Of a stretch of 50,820 nucleotides of DNA, positions 31,818-41,022 are shown one piece after another. Numbering within the stretch: position 1 is the first letter of the stretch; each line of letters starts with the position of its first letter. The notes beneath the pieces were generated by a model. The model was not told the DNA's origin and searched no databases. It was given only the letters and a program-made list of their open reading frames with translations. This DNA comes from Profundicola sp964553105. GTDB taxonomy: Bacteria > Bacteroidota > Bacteroidia > Flavobacteriales > Weeksellaceae. Both the position numbers and the translations under genes were made by a program. The stretch is taken from the NCBI GenBank assembly GCA_964553105.1, contig CAZKJO010000011.1:1-50820 (forward strand), given 5' to 3'.

Positions 31818-33203
31818 TTGGTTTTTGAACTACACATATTCCTTTGGCATATTACCATGGCAGTTTTATTTGTTTATGGTTGTATCTCGATGGCTTTGTT
31901 TTTCACTTCCAGAAGAAAATTGTTCCTGTTTTATTCTCTCTATTTGTTTCTTCTTTCTATTTATATTTTTGATAAAAATAGCTACACCTTTCAAATACCT
32001 GTTAATACCTTTACCAAGATTTTCAATTGGTATATCCAAGTTATTTATCATATCGCGTATATATGGTTTAGTGTATCGTTTGTCAATTACTTAACGCACT
32101 ATCCTAAACAAAAACAAGCGATAAAACTGTATTCATTTATACTCCTAGGATTAGGAAGTATCATGTTCGTTTACACCCTTTTCACTTCTGATGTAGATTT
32201 GTATATTGACTATTTTACTTATATCCATGTCCCGCTGATAATTGTTGGAATATTGTATGGTATATATAAAACCCTATTAGTGAAAGAGCCAATGACTTCT
32301 TTTTATATTCCGGGTTTGATATCTTATATGGTTTTCTCTCTTAGCGCTTTGTATCTTACTCTTTATCCGCAGCCCAACGTTGAATTCGAACCAATATCCT
32401 ATTTATATATTGGTATTTTGATAGAAACCACCTTATTCGCAATAGGAATTGGATATTACACACAACAAATTTATTCTAAATCTCTTTTGGTTGAAAAGGA
32501 ACTCAATTATACACAGAATCAATTGAGAGAAAAACTAAGATTGCAATTAGATCAAACTGAATTAGAAAACACGATAAGCAAGCTTAAAATCAATTCCTTA
32601 CAAGGCCAAATGAATTCTCATTTCATTTTTAATATTCTAAATTCAATTAAAACTTTTATAGCTGAAAACAATCAAGAAGCTGCCATTAACTTTTTAAATA
32701 AATACGCTAAATTGGTTCGAGAATATTTAAAAGGAAGCGAACTAGAAACCAATGACTTAGAAGATGAAATCAATACGGTAAAACTATATGTGGAATTAGA
32801 AAATATGCGTTTAGATTATTCACTTAATTTTAAAATAAACATAAGTGATGATCTTAATCTTAGGTCTATAAAAATACCTACACATGTCTTAATTCCTTTT
32901 ATAGAAAACTCGATCTGGAAAGGATTATTCAGACAAAAAGAACAGAAGTTTCTCTCGCTCGATATTGGGAAAGAAAACAATTTGGTTGTCATTCGTATTG
33001 AGGATAATGGGATTTATAGCGTTCATGAGTTCTCTCGAAATAATTTAAACTTGGTAAAGAGTATGCAAGTCGCACAAAAGAAGATAGACACCTATAATAA
33101 ATCTAATGAAGACAAAATCTTCTATTACCATGAACTCAAAGAGGATGGCGGGCTTCAAAAACTTGAAGTACCCATACCATCATCTTTTAAAATTCAGATT
33201 TAG
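31818..33203 (+). CDS. LytS-type membrane histidine kinase
   Basis: A TTG at 31818 gives 461 aa; an ATG at 31857 is an alternative that leaves out the first 13 residues. The N-terminal half has about six or seven membrane helices (to about residue 215) with no periplasmic domain, then a short coiled coil. The kinase region is the LytS class, with H268 in MNSHFIFNILNSI. The usual Pro before the His is Ser here, the N box reads PFIENSIWKGL with Lys where His is common, and the DNG box lacks the second Gly (EDNGIYSVH). It is the cognate kinase of the regulator just upstream. These changes may weaken or alter kinase activity. Confidence 0.88.
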   Translation: MVFELHIFLWHITMAVLFVYGCISMALFFTSRRKLFLFYSLYLFLLSIYIFDKNSYTFQIPVNTFTKIFNWYIQVIYHIAYIWFSVSFVNYLTHYPKQKQAIKLYSFILLGLGSIMFVYTLFTSDVDLYIDYFTYIHVPLIIVGILYGIYKTLLVKEPMTSFYIPGLISYMVFSLSALYLTLYPQPNVEFEPISYLYIGILIETTLFAIGIGYYTQQIYSKSLLVEKELNYTQNQLREKLRLQLDQTELENTISKLKINSLQGQMNSHFIFNILNSIKTFIAENNQEAAINFLNKYAKLVREYLKGSELETNDLEDEINTVKLYVELENMRLDYSLNFKINISDDLNLRSIKIPTHVLIPFIENSIWKGLFRQKEQKFLSLDIGKENNLVVIRIEDNGIYSVHEFSRNNLNLVKSMQVAQKKIDTYNKSNEDKIFYYHELKEDGGLQKLEVPIPSSFKIQI

Positions 33204-33234
33204 TGTCGATTCGTTTTAAATCAATATTCTCATC

Positions 33235-35358
33235 TTAGAATCCGAACTTAGCTCCTATCATAAAGTTTCTTCCAGCTTGTGGGAAATAATAGGGCTCACC
33301 AGCATAATATGCGTTATTCACATATAATTTATCGAAAATATTATTTACCATTAAGGTTAAACTTAAATTGTTTTTATTAAGTTTCAAATTATAATTTGCT
33401 AAAAAATCAGCCACATAATAAGCATCTAAAAGCCCATCTTGAGCTTCGAAATTAGTAATGAATTGCTCTGAAACATATTTATTAGTCAAATTCAGTTTTA
33501 AATTCTCTATTGGATAAACATCTAGACCAAAAGAGGTTACAATTTCTGGCGTATAAGCAATTTTCGTACTTCCCATATCTTCAATAGTTCCATCATCTTT
33601 CAACAATTGATAATCTAAGTTTCTACTATGATTATAGGCAAAGTTTCCGAAAAGGTTCACATTGTTTTGTAGTACTCTTTTGCTGAAATCTAATTCAATT
33701 CCAGATCTAAAGCTTTCACCCACATTCTCTCTCACCGGATTACCAACATCATCGATTTGTCCCGTTAAAACTAATTGATCTAAATAATACATATAGAATA
33801 CGTTCACTCCAAAGTTGATCCAATTTTGTGTTCTAAATCCTAATTCAAAATCGTGTAAAGTCTCAGGTTTTACTTTGTCAACATTTGCCAGAATATCTGA
33901 ACGGGTAGGTTCTCTATGCGTTAAACCATAGCTTAAATACATTCTACTTTGAGGCATTCTATACGTAATCCCCGCTTTTGGATTTACGAAAGTCCAAGAG
34001 AAATCATAAGGCACAAAATCTTTAAATGTGTTATCTCCACCATTCTTATAATCTGCATCATAGTTAATGGTTCTAAATTGAACATCACCAAATAATTCAA
34101 AATCATTTAGTTTATATTTGGCTTTTGCATAACTAGAAAACTCAGTTTTTAATGACTCATTTTCGTAATATCTATGCCCTGAAGGAATAGCTACATCTGA
34201 ATCTACTAAATTCTCTACTGTTCCATAATGGCCACCGATATAGTGATTTAATGCAGCTCCAAAGTATAAGTCAAAATCATTTAAATTATTAGCCTCTAAA
34301 TTGAATACACCACCAAAGAAATGATTATCTAAATATTGTCTTCTAATCAGGTCTGCTTCATCTTCAGATGCCAACCAATAATTAGATAATGTAGCGTCTT
34401 GCTTATACTCTTCGTAGTAACCTTTACCTCTCGTCCAATGCAATGTAGCTGTAGAACGCCATGTGTCATTCCATTTTTGTCTCCAGTAAGTATGTAGATG
34501 ATTCTGAACATAATTATCTGTTTGATTATCGTAATAATCAACCACATTCCAATTCTCATCATAGATTGCTCCAGCTGGGTTATGCGTTCTATCATCTTCC
34601 ATAGTTTCGCCATCTATTCCATACCAAGCTTGATATGTTTTTTGAGCTCCAAATAGGTTTAAAATTTGAAATTCAGTCTTATTATTTGGTCTATAATAAG
34701 CGTTTAATGCCCCAGAAAACAAATCACTACTAGCTCTATCTATATAACCATCTGACTGGATATAACTTAATCGAGTATCAACATTGAATTTGCCATTTGC
34801 CAAATCTCCTGTTCCAGCGTTTAAACCATATTTCATGGTATTAAAACTTCCGTAAGCAGCTTCTATCTCACCATAAGAGTTTCTTTTTCTTGAATTTGTT
34901 TCTAAATTCACACTACCCCCAAAAGCAGCAGCACCGTTAGATGATGTTCCAACACCTCTTTGGATTAATACATCTTGCGCCGAAGAAGCCACGTCTGGAA
35001 AGTTAACCCAAAAAATCCCATGAGATTCACTGTCATTTACAGGAACCCCATTAAACGTCATATTAATTTGATTTTGGTCAATTCCTCGTACTCGCATCGA
35101 CGTATATCCGATTCCATTACCTGCATCAGACGTACTTACTACCGAAGTAGCATTCTTTAACAATATCGGCAAATCTTGACCTAAGCCTTTTTCTCTAAGT
35201 GATCTCTGAGAAATTTTCTCACTTGTGATTGGAAGCTCTGCCATTGCATGTACTGGCGAAAGCTGAATTGTATCGCTCTCCATTAAATCCTCTACTTCTT
35301 GTGCAAAGCCAAGTGTGCTTGCTCCAAGAATTGAACATAAAAAAATCCTTTTCAACAT
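33235..35358 (-). CDS. TonB-dependent receptor under a TPP riboswitch, likely thiamine uptake
   Basis: From the ATG at 35358 the protein has 707 aa with a signal peptide (MLKRIFLCSILGASTLGFAQ); the frame extends upstream to a GTG at 35394 that would spoil it. The plug domain is seen (ILLKNATSVVSTSDAGN, MRVRGIDQNQINMTFNGVPVND) and the C-terminus is a beta barrel ending in GAKFGF. There is no carboxypeptidase-like extension of the SusC type. The TPP riboswitch in its leader indicates control by thiamine pyrophosphate, so the substrate is probably thiamine or a thiamine precursor. No partner transporter gene is adjacent. Confidence 0.92.
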   Translation of the reverse strand: MLKRIFLCSILGASTLGFAQEVEDLMESDTIQLSPVHAMAELPITSEKISQRSLREKGLGQDLPILLKNATSVVSTSDAGNGIGYTSMRVRGIDQNQINMTFNGVPVNDSESHGIFWVNFPDVASSAQDVLIQRGVGTSSNGAAAFGGSVNLETNSRKRNSYGEIEAAYGSFNTMKYGLNAGTGDLANGKFNVDTRLSYIQSDGYIDRASSDLFSGALNAYYRPNNKTEFQILNLFGAQKTYQAWYGIDGETMEDDRTHNPAGAIYDENWNVVDYYDNQTDNYVQNHLHTYWRQKWNDTWRSTATLHWTRGKGYYEEYKQDATLSNYWLASEDEADLIRRQYLDNHFFGGVFNLEANNLNDFDLYFGAALNHYIGGHYGTVENLVDSDVAIPSGHRYYENESLKTEFSSYAKAKYKLNDFELFGDVQFRTINYDADYKNGGDNTFKDFVPYDFSWTFVNPKAGITYRMPQSRMYLSYGLTHREPTRSDILANVDKVKPETLHDFELGFRTQNWINFGVNVFYMYYLDQLVLTGQIDDVGNPVRENVGESFRSGIELDFSKRVLQNNVNLFGNFAYNHSRNLDYQLLKDDGTIEDMGSTKIAYTPEIVTSFGLDVYPIENLKLNLTNKYVSEQFITNFEAQDGLLDAYYVADFLANYNLKLNKNNLSLTLMVNNIFDKLYVNNAYYAGEPYYFPQAGRNFMIGAKFGF

Positions 35359-35412
35359 TATTAATTTGTTTAAAAAAGGAGCACCATCGTTCACGAAAAC
35401 GAAAAACTTAAA

Positions 35413-35482
35413 TTCCTTGGCAGCATTACCTGCCCAGGTTCTAGAGTATTATCTCAGCTTTTGCGAACAAAAGCACCCCTTT
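35413..35482 (-). promoter_or_regulatory. TPP riboswitch (THI box)
   Basis: Read on the minus strand, the leader contains the conserved parts of the thiamine pyrophosphate aptamer in order: GGGGTGC (35480-35474), a small hairpin CTTTTGTTCGCAAAAG, GCTGAGATAATA, then AGAACCTG, GGTAATGCTGCCAAGGA. The core CTGAGA and AACCTG...GGTAATGC elements match the THI-box consensus. It lies 55 nt before the receptor ATG. No clear terminator hairpin follows, so control may act on translation. Confidence 0.93.
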
Positions 35483-35493
35483 TAATTAATTCG

Positions 35494-35501
35494 CAAATTT
35501 A
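35494..35501 (-). promoter_or_regulatory. -7 box of the TPP-controlled receptor
   Basis: The minus strand reads TAAATTTG, a full consensus match, about 12 nt before the first conserved base of the aptamer, as expected for a leader that begins with the riboswitch. Confidence 0.6.
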
Positions 35502-35563
35502 GGCATAAATATTCGATTAAATCGAAGCTTTTACAATAATCTAAAGTGGTAGATGAATTTATC

Positions 35564-35770
35564 CTAATCATCGAGGTTATGATGGTCATCATCTTTTTTA
35601 ATATACTTGTAGTAAATAAATAAGCCGACCACCATTCCTACGCCACCTCCAAAAGCATTTAATAAGGCTTGTTCTTGTGTTGCACCATCTTGTCTAATCA
35701 TAACAATGTACATTACAATAACTGCTACAACAAAACTAAATGCAAAAAATGGCCAATTCAATTTTTTCAT
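35564..35770 (-). CDS. Small membrane protein of unknown function
   Basis: The 68-aa protein has two hydrophobic helices (about 6-25 and 38-54, with a GGGVGMVVG turn) and a polar Asp/His-rich tail (KKDDDHHNLDD). It lies between the riboswitch and folD, on the minus strand. No family is recognised. Length, a clear ATG and regular membrane pattern support it as real; function unknown. Confidence 0.6.
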   Translation of the reverse strand: MKKLNWPFFAFSFVVAVIVMYIVMIRQDGATQEQALLNAFGGGVGMVVGLFIYYKYIKKDDDHHNLDD

Positions 35771-35903
35771 AGTAACAAATATACAGAATTCGGTATTAGA
35801 GCTAAATAATTAAAGTGAAATTTAAAAATCATTCAACCATTTCTCCTTTATTTGATTCAAAGAATTAAATTAGTTATAATTCATCTTTCATCAACTAACT
35901 CCT

Positions 35904-35911
35904 TATCTTTG
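35904..35911 (+). promoter_or_regulatory. -7 box of folD
   Basis: TATCTTTG is a full consensus match, 16 nt before the folD ATG. No TTG element is seen at the usual distance. Confidence 0.6.
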
Positions 35912-35927
35912 CAAAAATTTTACTTCC

Positions 35928-36818
35928 ATGCAATTATTAGACGGCAACAAAACTTCTAAACAAATCAAAGAAGAAATTAAAACTGATGTAGCTAAACATG
36001 TTGCAGATGGATATCGCCCACCTCATTTAGCCGCAGTTTTGGTGGGTAGCAATCCTGCAAGTCAAAGCTATGTTAACTACAAAATCAAAGATTGTAAAAT
36101 GGTTGGTTTTACGTCAACTTTGCATGAATTAGACGATGATGTTAGCGAAAATGAATTATTGATTTTGATTGATGAGCTTAACCGCCAAGAAAATTTAGAT
36201 GGATATATTGTTCAATTGCCACTACCTAAGCACATTAATGAAGACAAAATTATTCAAGCGATAGATCCTATTAAAGACGCCGATGGCTTCCACCCAACTA
36301 ATTTGGGAAAAATGGTTTTGGATTTACCAACCTATTTACCAGCGACTCCATACGGCATAATGGAAATGTTAGAACGCTATAATATTGATACCAATGGTAA
36401 AAATGTTGTGGTTTTAGGTAGAAGTAATATTGTTGGTAGACCGATGAGTATTTTGCTAAGCCAGAAAGGTAATCCAGGAAATGCTACCGTTACGCTTTGC
36501 CATAGTAGAACAGAAAACATTAAAGAGTTCACACTTAACGCTGATATTATTATCGCTGCATTAGGCGTTGCTAATTTCTTAACTGCTGATATGGTGAGCG
36601 ATGGTGCAGTAATTGTAGATGTTGGAATCAACCGAGTAGATGACGAAACTTCAAAAAGTGGATTTAAGTTAATTGGCGATGTGGATTTTGATAATGTAAA
36701 AGAAAAAGCATCATATATAACACCGGTACCAGGTGGCGTAGGTCCAATGACGAGAGCTATGTTATTAAAGAACACATTACACGCATACAAGCGAAATTAT
36801 TTAAACAAAGAAGATTAA
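35928..36818 (+). CDS. folD: Bifunctional methylene-THF dehydrogenase / methenyl-THF cyclohydrolase
   Basis: The 296-aa enzyme interconverts 5,10-methylene-, methenyl- and 10-formyl-tetrahydrofolate in the cytoplasm with NADP+. The catalytic Lys is seen in SYVNYKIKDCKMVG. The signatures GYIVQLPLPKHI, KDADGFHP and the dinucleotide-binding block VVVLGRSNIVGRPMS are present, as is the C-terminal PGGVGPMTRAML. Length matches the family. The next gene, queE, begins 3 nt after its stop, so the two share a transcript although their pathways differ. Confidence 0.96.
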   Translation: MQLLDGNKTSKQIKEEIKTDVAKHVADGYRPPHLAAVLVGSNPASQSYVNYKIKDCKMVGFTSTLHELDDDVSENELLILIDELNRQENLDGYIVQLPLPKHINEDKIIQAIDPIKDADGFHPTNLGKMVLDLPTYLPATPYGIMEMLERYNIDTNGKNVVVLGRSNIVGRPMSILLSQKGNPGNATVTLCHSRTENIKEFTLNADIIIAALGVANFLTADMVSDGAVIVDVGINRVDDETSKSGFKLIGDVDFDNVKEKASYITPVPGGVGPMTRAMLLKNTLHAYKRNYLNKED

Positions 36819-36821
36819 TTT

Positions 36822-37463
36822 ATGACACAATCCCTAAGTGAGGAGCAGAAAAGACGAATGAATGAAGGGACCTTGTTACCCATCATGGAGCATTTTTACA
36901 CATTACAAGGTGAAGGTGCACATACTGGGGTTGCATCCTATTTTATTAGAATAGGTGGATGCGATGTGGGTTGCCATTGGTGTGACGTAAAAGAAAGTTG
37001 GGAAGCAGGAAAACATCCACTCACAGAGGTTGATAGTTTAATAGACGAGGTAACTAAATATACTAAGACAGTTGTATTAACTGGTGGCGAACCATTAACT
37101 TGGAACCTAGATTACATAACTTCTAAGTTAAAGGAAAAAGGTTGCAGCATTCATATCGAAACTTCTGGAGCCTATCCATTAAGCGGACAATTAGATTGGA
37201 TTTGTCTTTCTCCAAAGAAAACTATGCATCCAAAACCTGAAGTTATAGCCAAAGCTCATGAATTAAAATGCATTATCTTTAATAACAGTGATTTTGACTT
37301 TGCAGAAAAGTTTGCTGCTCAAGTTTCTGATTCATGTGAATTGTACCTACAACCAGAATGGAGTAAAAGAGAAGTTATGATGCCTAAAATTGTAGACTAT
37401 ATTTTAGCCAATCCAAAATGGAAAGTTAGTTTACAGACACACAAGTATCTCAATATTCCATAG
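36822..37463 (+). CDS. queE: 7-carboxy-7-deazaguanine synthase (radical SAM)
   Basis: The 213-aa protein is a radical SAM enzyme that contracts 6-carboxy-tetrahydropterin to 7-carboxy-7-deazaguanine, an early step of queuosine synthesis. The [4Fe-4S] Cys residues are C47, C51 and C54 in GGCDVGCHWCD, with the QueE spacing CxxxCxxC rather than a longer one. YTLQGEG upstream and VLTGGEP are the expected motifs. No other queuosine gene is in the window. It follows folD by 3 nt and ends at a bidirectional terminator. Confidence 0.94.
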   Translation: MTQSLSEEQKRRMNEGTLLPIMEHFYTLQGEGAHTGVASYFIRIGGCDVGCHWCDVKESWEAGKHPLTEVDSLIDEVTKYTKTVVLTGGEPLTWNLDYITSKLKEKGCSIHIETSGAYPLSGQLDWICLSPKKTMHPKPEVIAKAHELKCIIFNNSDFDFAEKFAAQVSDSCELYLQPEWSKREVMMPKIVDYILANPKWKVSLQTHKYLNIP

Positions 37464-37492
37464 AATTTAAAATATATAGATTTACCTATAAA

Positions 37493-37525
37493 AAAGAGCG
37501 AAGTGATTTACTTCGCTCTTTTTAT
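37493..37525 (+). terminator. Bidirectional terminator between queE and the DUF4136 gene
   Basis: AAAGAGCGAAGT (37493-37504) and ACTTCGCTCTTT (37510-37521) form a perfect 12-bp stem with a 5-nt loop. T tracts follow on the plus strand and, less strongly, on the minus strand. Confidence 0.82.
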
Positions 37526-37528
37526 TTA

Positions 37529-38059
37529 TTATTTCTTTTGGGGAGGATATTTACTCAATAGCTTATTCATAGCTGTAGATATCACCTCAGTATTATCTGC
37601 GTTTGGTGAAATGTCTTTTTCAAATACACCTTGCCACACCAAATTATTGGTTTTAGAATCTACCATTTCTATGATATAATTTTTATGAAGACGTTTCCTA
37701 GAAATCGGAATTCCTACAGAAACTCCAACTCCACCTCGTCTACCATAGTTACCCGAACCTATTCCGATATTACCAGTATTGCGCTTCACTTCATTTTCAT
37801 GTGTTTTAATATCAATCAAGAGGTCAGGCGCTTCTACTTTAGACATTCCTTTGGCGTTTAATTCATGTTCAATTGCACTCAATATTCTATTTTGGTCTAA
37901 TCCATTAGTTTTTCCCCACTGAATATTGGTATAAAAATTATAAGTCTTATACTGAGAAAAATCTACGCTTCTGTCGTAATCTGTGGCAACATCTGCTGTT
38001 CCGCAAGCAGTAATAACAAAAAACATAGCAACTAGAGATAATAAATATTGAATTTTCAT
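37529..38059 (-). CDS. DUF4136 lipoprotein
   Basis: The 176-aa protein has an SPII signal with lipobox ITAC (Cys 19). The DUF4136 pattern follows: VDFSQYKTYNFY early and NLVWQGVFEKDIS near the C-terminus, with a central Gly/Arg-rich segment (GNIGIGSGNYGRRGGVGVSV). Function of the family is unknown; it is an envelope lipoprotein of Bacteroidota and Proteobacteria. The start lies 2 nt after the murB stop, so it is cotranscribed with murB. Confidence 0.88.
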   Translation of the reverse strand: MKIQYLLSLVAMFFVITACGTADVATDYDRSVDFSQYKTYNFYTNIQWGKTNGLDQNRILSAIEHELNAKGMSKVEAPDLLIDIKTHENEVKRNTGNIGIGSGNYGRRGGVGVSVGIPISRKRLHKNYIIEMVDSKTNNLVWQGVFEKDISPNADNTEVISTAMNKLLSKYPPQKK

Positions 38060-38061
38060 GA

Positions 38062-39084
38062 TTATGCAATTATATTCACTTCTCGCTCTAACTCTATGCC
38101 AAATTTCTTTTCAACATCTCTCAGGATTTGTTCTGATAAATCATACACATCCTGTCCCGAACCCTGGTTATGATTTATTAATACCAATGCTTGTCTTTCA
38201 TGAACGCCAACTTTATCATTTCTGAATCCTTTCCAACCAGCCTTTTCAATCAGCCAACCTGCTGGAACTTTGGTTCGTCCATCCTCAACAGGATATCCTG
38301 GAATATCAGCGAAATCCCTCTGAAGAAGCATATACTCTTCGTTCAATATCGTTGGATTCTTAAAAAAGGATCCCGTATTCGGAATTTCTTTAGGGTTTGG
38401 CAATTTACTTTCTCTAATGGCAATCACAGCTTGACTCACTTCTTGAATACTCGGTTTCTTAATCCCCATTTCTTCTAATTGAGATTGAATAGCGCCATAA
38501 GAAGTTTTAACTTCATGGTAGTTTTTAGTCAACTTAAAAGTAACAGACGTAATTATATACTGTCCTTTTAAATCATTTTTAAAAACTGAATCTCTATAAC
38601 CAAACTTACACTCCTCATGAGAAAATGTTTTTATTTTACCTGTGGCAATTTCTATCGCTTCAAGTTCTACAAATACATCTTTAATTTCAACACCATAAGC
38701 GCCAATATTCTGCATAGGTGACGCTCCAACTTTCCCAGGGATTAAAGATAAATTCTCTAATCCACCAAAGTCATTTTCAAGTGTGTACATGACGAATTCA
38801 TGCCAATCCTCACCCGCATTAGCTTTTACCCAAACATGCGAATCATTCTCTCGAATCACTTCTCTACCTAAAATATTAATGTAAAGTATAGTTCCTTCAA
38901 AATCTTTAAGAAATACAACATTACTTCCTCCACCTAATATATATAAAGGTGCATGATAATCTTTTATAACTAATAATTCTTTCAAGTCATTTATAGAATT
39001 AATTTTTATAAAAAAACTTGATTTCACCTCCACTTGCATGGTGTTAAAGTCTCTAAGAGAAAAATTAGTTTGTGTTTCGATCAT
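38062..39084 (-). CDS. murB: UDP-N-acetylenolpyruvoylglucosamine reductase
   Basis: The 340-aa flavoenzyme reduces UDP-GlcNAc-enolpyruvate to UDP-MurNAc with NADPH, an early step of peptidoglycan synthesis. FAD-binding blocks are ILGGGSNVVFLKDF and IPGKVGASPMQNIGAYGVEIKD (part), and the catalytic Ser lies in NTGSFFKNP, with the Glu in the block around QDVYDLSE. The length matches the longer type I enzyme. It is 24 nt downstream of the aminotransferase and is followed closely by the DUF4136 gene. Confidence 0.95.
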   Translation of the reverse strand: MIETQTNFSLRDFNTMQVEVKSSFFIKINSINDLKELLVIKDYHAPLYILGGGSNVVFLKDFEGTILYINILGREVIRENDSHVWVKANAGEDWHEFVMYTLENDFGGLENLSLIPGKVGASPMQNIGAYGVEIKDVFVELEAIEIATGKIKTFSHEECKFGYRDSVFKNDLKGQYIITSVTFKLTKNYHEVKTSYGAIQSQLEEMGIKKPSIQEVSQAVIAIRESKLPNPKEIPNTGSFFKNPTILNEEYMLLQRDFADIPGYPVEDGRTKVPAGWLIEKAGWKGFRNDKVGVHERQALVLINHNQGSGQDVYDLSEQILRDVEKKFGIELEREVNIIA

Positions 39085-39108
39085 CTCGAATAATTAATGT
39101 AGTGTACT

Positions 39109-40302
39109 TTATCTTGCGTTGTAAGCTTTTAAACCCTTTTCTAGAATTTTAACAGCTTTATCTAATTCGGATATTTCCAATACATAGGCGATTCTCACTT
39201 CATTCAAACCAGAATTTGGAGTAGAATAGAAACCTGTGTTGGGAGCAACCATAACGGTCTCACCATTGTATTCAAAGTCTTCTAGCATCCATTTAGCAAA
39301 ATCTTCTGCGTTCTCAACCGGAAGTTTAGCAACACAATAAAACGCACCCTTAGGCTTTGGTACAAATACGCCATCAATGCGATTTAGCGCATCAACAACA
39401 AAGTTTCTTCTCTGTGAATACTCAGCCTTAGCTTGCATTAAATATCCCGCAGATTCCCTATGCGCTGCTGTTGCAATAATCTGACTCACCAAAACTGGAC
39501 TCAAACGAGCTTGTGCAAACTTCATTGCTGCAGCTAAAAGCTCTTGATTTCTACTAATCATAGCGCCCAAACGAATTCCACACATACTGAAACGCTTAGA
39601 TTCTGAATCTATAACGATCGCATTTTGAGCTAAATCTGGGTAAGCTAAAACAGAAATATGATTCTCGTCGTAGGTAAACTCGCGATAAACCTCATCTGAA
39701 ATTAAATATAAATCATGTTTAAGCACTAAATCACGAAGTTTATCTAATTCTTCTTTGGAATACAAATAACCCGTTGGATTTCCGGGATGGCAAATTACAA
39801 TGGCTCTAGTTTTATCTGTAATCTTTTCTTCGAAATCGGCAATATCTGGTAATGCAAACCCAGTTTCGATAGAAGCAGAAATTGGAACTACATTAACATC
39901 GGTTTGTACAGAAAATCCATTATAGTTGGCATAAAAAGGTTCTGGAATAATGATTTCATCTCCCGCATTAGCAATTAAGCTTAATGTGAATAACAATGCT
40001 TCAGACCCTCCATTGGTAACCATAAAGTTACTTGGGGTTAAATCAGAAAAACCTTTCCCATGGTAATATTCAGTTAAAGCTTCACGATATTCTAGCGTTC
40101 CTTCTGAGCGCGTGTAAGCCAAAACGGGAATATTCCATTCGTGCATAGCCTCAATAGACTGGATAGGACTGGGTATATCGGGTTGGCCGATATTCAGGTG
40201 ATAAACATTTAACCCTTTCTGCATGGCAATATCTGCACTTGGCATCAACTTTCTGATTGGAGATGCGGGCATTTGCTCTGCTTTATTTGATAATTTCGGC
40301 AT
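39109..40302 (-). CDS. PLP-dependent class I/II aminotransferase
   Basis: The 397-aa protein belongs to the fold-type I aspartate aminotransferase-like group. Key residues are N175 (CHPGNPTG), D203 and Y206 (ISDEVYREF), the PLP Lys K236 in SESKRFSMCGIRLG, and a C-terminal Arg in NEVRIAYV. The amino acid substrate cannot be read from sequence; aspartate is the usual annotation. It heads the minus-strand set with murB and the DUF4136 gene and diverges from the YtxH gene. Confidence 0.9.
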   Translation of the reverse strand: MPKLSNKAEQMPASPIRKLMPSADIAMQKGLNVYHLNIGQPDIPSPIQSIEAMHEWNIPVLAYTRSEGTLEYREALTEYYHGKGFSDLTPSNFMVTNGGSEALLFTLSLIANAGDEIIIPEPFYANYNGFSVQTDVNVVPISASIETGFALPDIADFEEKITDKTRAIVICHPGNPTGYLYSKEELDKLRDLVLKHDLYLISDEVYREFTYDENHISVLAYPDLAQNAIVIDSESKRFSMCGIRLGAMISRNQELLAAAMKFAQARLSPVLVSQIIATAAHRESAGYLMQAKAEYSQRRNFVVDALNRIDGVFVPKPKGAFYCVAKLPVENAEDFAKWMLEDFEYNGETVMVAPNTGFYSTPNSGLNEVRIAYVLEISELDKAVKILEKGLKAYNAR

Positions 40303-40407
40303 AAAAAAATATTCTTCGGTAAAAGTAAGAAATATGGTATTGTTTTTGTAAATTTAAACAGAGAAAATATTAAAACTAATTAACCAACATTAAAAAAATT
40401 AATTATT

Positions 40408-40677
40408 ATGAGTAGATACAATGAAACTGGAGCAATCCTAGGGAGTCTTTTTGTAGGCGCATTAGCTGGAGCAGTAGCTGCCTTATTGTTAGCACCACAA
40501 AGCGGAAAAGAAACAAGAGACCGATTAGCTGATGAGGCTGAAAAGTTGAAAGAAGAAATCGAGAAATATGCTAGCGATTTTAGCGATAAAGCTAAACAAG
40601 CCAAAGCAGATCTTGAAGACAAGCTTAAACGTACAGAAGCTCAATTAAGAGATGTTGAGGAAGAGTTAGGAGTATAA
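40408..40677 (+). CDS. YtxH domain-containing protein
   Basis: The 89-aa protein has a single Gly/Ala-rich membrane helix (about 9-28) followed by the typical LAPQSGKETRDRLADEAEKL and a long charged helix. YtxH proteins are small membrane proteins often linked to general or envelope stress; their molecular role is unknown. It is the first of three closely spaced genes. Confidence 0.88.
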   Translation: MSRYNETGAILGSLFVGALAGAVAALLLAPQSGKETRDRLADEAEKLKEEIEKYASDFSDKAKQAKADLEDKLKRTEAQLRDVEEELGV

Positions 40678-40693
40678 TTATTATACCTTAACT

Positions 40694-41020
40694 ATGTTAG
40701 GAATTAACTCAATCAAAACTTACGTACAGGACCAAATAGCCTTGGTGAAACTTGAAGGAATCGAGGCTGTTGGTCGTGTAGTATCACGGATAGTTTATCT
40801 TCTATTAATAACCATGTTTGCAATGTTTTTTGTTTTGCTACTAAGCTTTGCAGGAGCGTTTTATTTGGGTGAATTATATGGAAGAGGAAATGGGTTTTTG
40901 ATGGTTACTGGAATATATCTATTGTTGATTGTACTTTTAGTTGTATTAAAAAAACCTATACAGAATTTAATCTTAAATATCTCAATCGCTGCTTCTATGG
41001 CAGACAATAACGATGACTAA
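40694..41020 (+). CDS. Phage holin family / DUF1469-like membrane protein
   Basis: The 108-aa protein has two membrane helices (about 33-58 and 66-87) after an amphipathic N-terminal region (SIKTYVQDQIALVKLEGIEAV). This matches the holin superfamily III / DUF1469 proteins that commonly follow YtxH genes in Bacteroidota. There is no lysis gene nearby, so a phage origin is unlikely despite the family name. The gaps to its neighbours are 16 and 2 nt. Confidence 0.82.
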   Translation: MLGINSIKTYVQDQIALVKLEGIEAVGRVVSRIVYLLLITMFAMFFVLLLSFAGAFYLGELYGRGNGFLMVTGIYLLLIVLLVVLKKPIQNLILNISIAASMADNNDD

Positions 41021-41022
41021 TT

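Noticed and set aside
36377..36790. Antisense frame of 137 codons within folD
   Set aside because: It is the complement of a clear enzyme gene and its composition (Ser/Thr/Pro-rich) is typical of a shadow frame.
40694..41020. Holin-like gene as a sign of a prophage
   Set aside because: There is no integrase, structural, lysin or lysis gene near it, and this gene type regularly accompanies YtxH in Bacteroidota chromosomes.
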